DNA from: an uncultured bacterium
GTDB lineage: Bacteria > Cyanobacteriota > Vampirovibrionia > Gastranaerophilales > Gastranaerophilaceae
Assembly (NCBI GenBank): GCA_902796305.1
Contig: CADBOJ010000089.1
Location: 1-64,000 of the forward strand
Length of the DNA stretch: 64,000 nucleotides
Direction of reading: 5' to 3'
This document shows positions 61,034-64,000 of the stretch, piece after piece. Positions within the stretch are counted from its first letter, which is position 1, and every line of letters starts with the position of its first letter. The notes below the pieces were generated by a model. It did no database searches. It was not told the DNA's origin and saw only the letters and a program-made list of their open reading frames with translations. The position numbers and the translations under genes were made by a program.

Positions 61034-62299
61034 TTACATTACCCTTATTTTATTTTCTATTTTAATTTCTCCCGTACTTTCAAGCTCTGCTATCATTGAA
61101 TTAACACTCTTTTCATAGCATTCTTCCGTTAATACTATAATCGTTGCATGACCGTCCGAATTAATACCTCTTTGTATAATAAATGAAAGATTTATTCCGA
61201 AATTTCCGCAAAGAGTTCCGATTTTTCCGATTGTACCCGGATGATTAGAAGCTGTAATTCTAAGATAATAACAGTTTACCGTTTCATCTATACTTACCTG
61301 ATTGGCATACTCTTTATGGTAGCAAACCGTCATCGGAAGAATGTTGTTTGAACTAATTTCCGCTTTAATGGATAAAATATCACCGACAACCGAGCTTGCA
61401 GTCGGAAATTCCCCTGCACCCGGGCCTGCAAACATTACTCTATCGACAGGGAAACCGTTTAATAAAACTGCATTTGTTGCATTTTTAATATCCGAAATTG
61501 AATTTGTTTTTGAAACAAGCATGGGGTGAACTCTTATATCGAGCATATTGTCATCTTGTTTTTTGTTATATTTTTTAGCTTGTGCGATAAGCTTTATTTT
61601 ATATCCCATTTCATCAGCAATCTGCATATCAAGAGCGGTAATTTTTGTTATACCCTCTCTGAATATCTTATCGACAACGATTCTTTTATTGAATACGATA
61701 TTTGCAAGGATTGCTATTTTATACATAGCATCATATCCCTCAACATCTCCCGTCGGGTCTGTTTCGGCATAACCAAGCTCTTGGGCCTTTTTAAGGCAAT
61801 CCTCATAAGATAGATTATCTTCTTCCATTTTTGTCAAAATATAATTCGTTGTTCCGTTTAAAATACCGGCAACGGAAGTAAAATTATTTGCTTTAAGACT
61901 CGTTTTTATTGGTAATATAATAGGAATACCGCCTGCAACAGCTGCTTCATACAATATTACAACATTGTTTTCTCTTGCTAAATCAAACAATTCCGAGCCA
62001 TGACGGGCTAAAAGCTCTTTATTTGCAGTAACAATATGTTTTTTATTTTTAATTGCAGTTTTTAAAACATCAAGCACTCCGCATCCGCCCGCAACTTCGA
62101 CCAAAACATCAACCTCGGGATTATTTGCAATTTCATAAGCATCCGAAGTTATATATGGGACTTCAACATCCCTTTTCTTTGAGGTATTTTTAACGGCAGC
62201 TCCGACAATTTCAATATCACTAAGTTTCGATAAAACCTTAACAACCCCTTGTCCTACCGTACCAAGACCTATAATTCCGATTTTTAATTTATTTTCCAT
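61034..62299 (-). CDS. hom: homoserine dehydrogenase with ACT domain
   Basis: This 421-residue enzyme reduces aspartate semialdehyde to homoserine. The NAD(P) loop IIGLGTVGQGVV (9-20), the catalytic region GGIPIILP and NGTTNYILTKM, and the GYAETDPTGDVEGYD motif are present. The C-terminal ACT domain (about 350-421, YLRITASNHPGTIGKIGTLC) usually binds threonine for feedback inhibition. It is the first gene of hom-thrC-leuS. The message is predicted leaderless. Confidence 0.97.
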   Translation of the reverse strand: MENKLKIGIIGLGTVGQGVVKVLSKLSDIEIVGAAVKNTSKKRDVEVPYITSDAYEIANNPEVDVLVEVAGGCGVLDVLKTAIKNKKHIVTANKELLARHGSELFDLARENNVVILYEAAVAGGIPIILPIKTSLKANNFTSVAGILNGTTNYILTKMEEDNLSYEDCLKKAQELGYAETDPTGDVEGYDAMYKIAILANIVFNKRIVVDKIFREGITKITALDMQIADEMGYKIKLIAQAKKYNKKQDDNMLDIRVHPMLVSKTNSISDIKNATNAVLLNGFPVDRVMFAGPGAGEFPTASSVVGDILSIKAEISSNNILPMTVCYHKEYANQVSIDETVNCYYLRITASNHPGTIGKIGTLCGNFGINLSFIIQRGINSDGHATIIVLTEECYEKSVNSMIAELESTGEIKIENKIRVM

Positions 62300-62305
62300 A
62301 TATTG

Positions 62306-62314
62306 ATGATAGCA
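62306..62314 (-). promoter_or_regulatory. extended -10 promoter of hom-thrC-leuS, leaderless type
   Basis: On the minus strand TGCTATCAT (TATCAT 62311-62306) is followed by 6 nt and the ATG at 62299. The element resembles the TATGCTATAAT seen before the 6S-like RNA. No Shine-Dalgarno sequence is present. Confidence 0.55.
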
Positions 62315-62434
62315 TAAAATTAATTATAAGTTTTGATTTTAACAAAACTGTTTATTTATTAATTATCTTTAATCTGTCTTATTTCAAATCAAAACCAAAT
62401 AGCTCTTTCCCTTGCAGTCAATCAAAAAATATAT

Positions 62435-62492
62435 AGGCAGACTTCAGAAAAAGTAATTATTACATATATGAGAGTAATAGAAAATTCTGCCT
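62435..62492. other. imperfect stem-loop in the hom / membrane-gene intergenic region
   Basis: AGGCAGA (62435-62441) pairs with TCTGCCT (62486-62492), with a partly self-complementary interior. On the minus strand ATATATTTTTT follows, as for a terminator. The rest of 62300-62578 holds the two divergent promoters and no gene. Confidence 0.35.
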
Positions 62493-62542
62493 GCACTTTT
62501 ACTTAAAACAGAACAACAATAAATTAAACACGGATAAAATTC

Positions 62543-62571
62543 TTCACAAAAATAAGTTTTAAATATATAAT
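62543..62571 (+). promoter_or_regulatory. promoter of the partial membrane gene, leaderless type
   Basis: TTCACA (62543-62548), a 17-nt spacer and TATAAT (62566-62571), then exactly 7 nt to the ATG at 62579. No Shine-Dalgarno sequence is present. Confidence 0.65.
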
Positions 62572-62578
62572 TTAGACT

Positions 62579-64000
62579 ATGTTTTTAACAGTCTTGCTAA
62601 ATATTCTATCAACATACCTTATTTGCTCAATTTTTGAAAATTTATTCATTTTTTTTATTGTTCTTTTCGGTTTGATAGTTTTAAATTGTGAAATCTTATC
62701 TGTTCTTCAAATTTTTAATACTAAATCAATAATAATTATTTCGATTGCCGGTTTTATAGTTTCTTTTTTATTCTGGTACAAATTATCAAAGAAAATATAT
62801 GTCCCGAAATTAAAAGATACCTTTAAAAAAATATATAATTCGCTGAAACTGGATAAAACTCTTTTAATACTTTCTTTTTTCTTTTTATTTATGCTCTTAA
62901 GCTTTTTATTTCTTTCAATTTATTCAATTCCGCTTGAACCCGACAGCAGATTTTATCATTTTGCCAGAATTTTTGAATTTATCAAACAGGGTTCTTTTAA
63001 TCATTTTGACTGTGATGAAATAAGAAATGTAATTATGCCCGTTAATTCCGAAATGATTTATTCGTACTTCTATATTTTTACTAAAAACGAATTTTCATTC
63101 GGATTATTGTCTTATTTTTCTTTTATTTATCTTATTGCCGGTTTGTTTAATATATTTTCGGAGCTTAAAATACCTGCAAGAAAAGCACTGTTTTCAATTC
63201 TTATATTTTCATCTCTTGCGCTTGTTCTTGTTCAAATTCCGACACACCAAACAGATATTCTAATATCTTCCCTTGTTATTGCAAGTGTATATCTTTTTAT
63301 AAAAGCAAAAAATTCTAATCCGCTGATTTATTTTTCCTCGCTTGCATATGCTCTTGCAATAGGTACAAAAACAACGGCAATAATGAATTTTATTGCATTT
63401 TTTATAATAATAGTTTCGTATAGCCTGATTTATAAAAAAGATTATAAAAATATATTAAAATTCATTTTATTTTTAATCTTTAATTTTATTGTTTTTTCAA
63501 GCTATAACTACATTTTAAATTATATTGATTTTCATAACTTTATTGCTCCTTATACTTTTAGGATTGAGCATAAAACCATTAATCTTATTGATAATTTTAA
63601 AGGATTAATTGCGGATTTTATTAATTTTCCTTTTAAAATGATGCGAGATGAAAGAGCTACGGGATTTACAATTTTTGAAACACTGGTTATTCTTTCCGTT
63701 ATTGTTGCTTCATTTTTTGCATTTTTTAAAACAAAAAATAAAAAAATAAAAATGATTTCTCTTTTTGGAATGACATTTGCCCTCAACTTTCTTATCCACT
63801 TAATATCCCTTGATAAGTCAGTATATTCCGTGAGATATTTTGTGGAATATAGCGCTCTTGTTACTCCTGCTTTTTCATTTATTTATTTTAAAAAGTTTAA
63901 TCTGTTAAAATTTTTAATAATACCTTTTTGCATATTTAACCTTACCGTTTATTCGATTTCTTCATCAAGATGTCCTTTATATGCTTTTCTTATACTCGAT
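62579..64000 (+). CDS. polytopic membrane protein, GT-C glycosyltransferase-like (3' end outside window)
   Basis: An open frame runs from ATG 62579 to the window end (474 codons) without a stop. It encodes a very hydrophobic protein with about ten helices. After the third helix the loop SIPLEPDSRFYHFARIFEFIK carries an acidic PDSRFYH motif, as expected in GT-C membrane glycosyltransferases. It is the third such large membrane protein in the window (with 16954 and 35798), consistent with surface glycan building. The specific substrate cannot be told. The gene is partial only because the window stops. Confidence 0.7.
   Translation, partial: MFLTVLLNILSTYLICSIFENLFIFFIVLFGLIVLNCEILSVLQIFNTKSIIIISIAGFIVSFLFWYKLSKKIYVPKLKDTFKKIYNSLKLDKTLLILSFFFLFMLLSFLFLSIYSIPLEPDSRFYHFARIFEFIKQGSFNHFDCDEIRNVIMPVNSEMIYSYFYIFTKNEFSFGLLSYFSFIYLIAGLFNIFSELKIPARKALFSILIFSSLALVLVQIPTHQTDILISSLVIASVYLFIKAKNSNPLIYFSSLAYALAIGTKTTAIMNFIAFFIIIVSYSLIYKKDYKNILKFILFLIFNFIVFSSYNYILNYIDFHNFIAPYTFRIEHKTINLIDNFKGLIADFINFPFKMMRDERATGFTIFETLVILSVIVASFFAFFKTKNKKIKMISLFGMTFALNFLIHLISLDKSVYSVRYFVEYSALVTPAFSFIYFKKFNLLKFLIIPFCIFNLTVYSISSSRCPLYAFLILD

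Overview
The window is AT-rich, gene-dense bacterial DNA using the standard code. The cell looks Gram-negative, with signal peptides, a lipoprotein with a lipobox, prolipoprotein diacylglyceryl transferase (Lgt) and a prepilin-like protein. Rubrerythrin points to anaerobic life. My best guess, from recollection of the family profile rather than any search, is a gut member of the Gastranaerophilales (Vampirovibrionia/'Melainabacteria', non-photosynthetic relatives of Cyanobacteria). The clues are proteins with short N-terminal leaders ending in F-K-G/S, many lineage-restricted secreted or signalling proteins, an orphan FlhA-like protein, LuxS and low GC. The phylum assignment is an inference.

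Layout. 1-2490: tRNA-Leu with a duplicated 3' end, a cysteine-rich prepilin-like protein and a 6S-like RNA. 2494-8741 (minus): rubrerythrin, IleS, an Slt-type lytic transglycosylase and a small membrane protein. 8811-26474 is the accessory half: tandem EF-hand proteins with duplicated promoters, two paralogous proteins with ADP-ribosyltransferase motifs, a sugar nucleotidyltransferase with an FKG leader, a NUMOD1-repeat protein, the LuxS/MTAN pair behind a membrane protein, an HTH/NUMOD3-like protein, a 1213-residue RTX protein, an LEA-like protein, and a two-gene membrane cassette between perfect 21-bp inverted repeats. 26759-31000: tRNA-Phe, two zinc dehydrogenases divergent from a CCG-domain Fe-S protein, and YebC. 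31082-43501: UvrA, GtrA/GtrB-like lipid-linked sugar genes, membrane proteins, a soluble FlhA-C-like protein fused to a DUF4177-like domain, and a three-gene operon of envelope or unknown proteins, one with a phosphoribosyltransferase-like motif. 43606-57492: HIT protein, 5-formyl-THF cyclo-ligase, PilZ, TPR proteins, OppB/OppC-type permeases, MgtC-like protein, infB-rbfA-truB, a GerMN protein, a GT11-like protein, a TPR lipoprotein and lgt. 57504-62299 (minus): operon hom-thrC-leuS. 62579-end: a membrane protein cut by the window edge.

How the genes fit together. Housekeeping blocks (translation, threonine synthesis, AI-2/methyl-cycle recycling, lipoprotein maturation) alternate with genes for building or decorating the cell surface and for possible interaction with other cells (RTX protein, ART-like proteins, Cys-rich pilin-like protein, EF-hand proteins). 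No transposase, integrase, CRISPR array or restriction system is visible.

A recurring regulatory feature is a good -10 element, often an extended TGn form, only 4-9 nt before the start codon with no Shine-Dalgarno sequence. This predicts leaderless mRNAs for at least eleven transcription units, while other genes have ordinary Shine-Dalgarno leaders.
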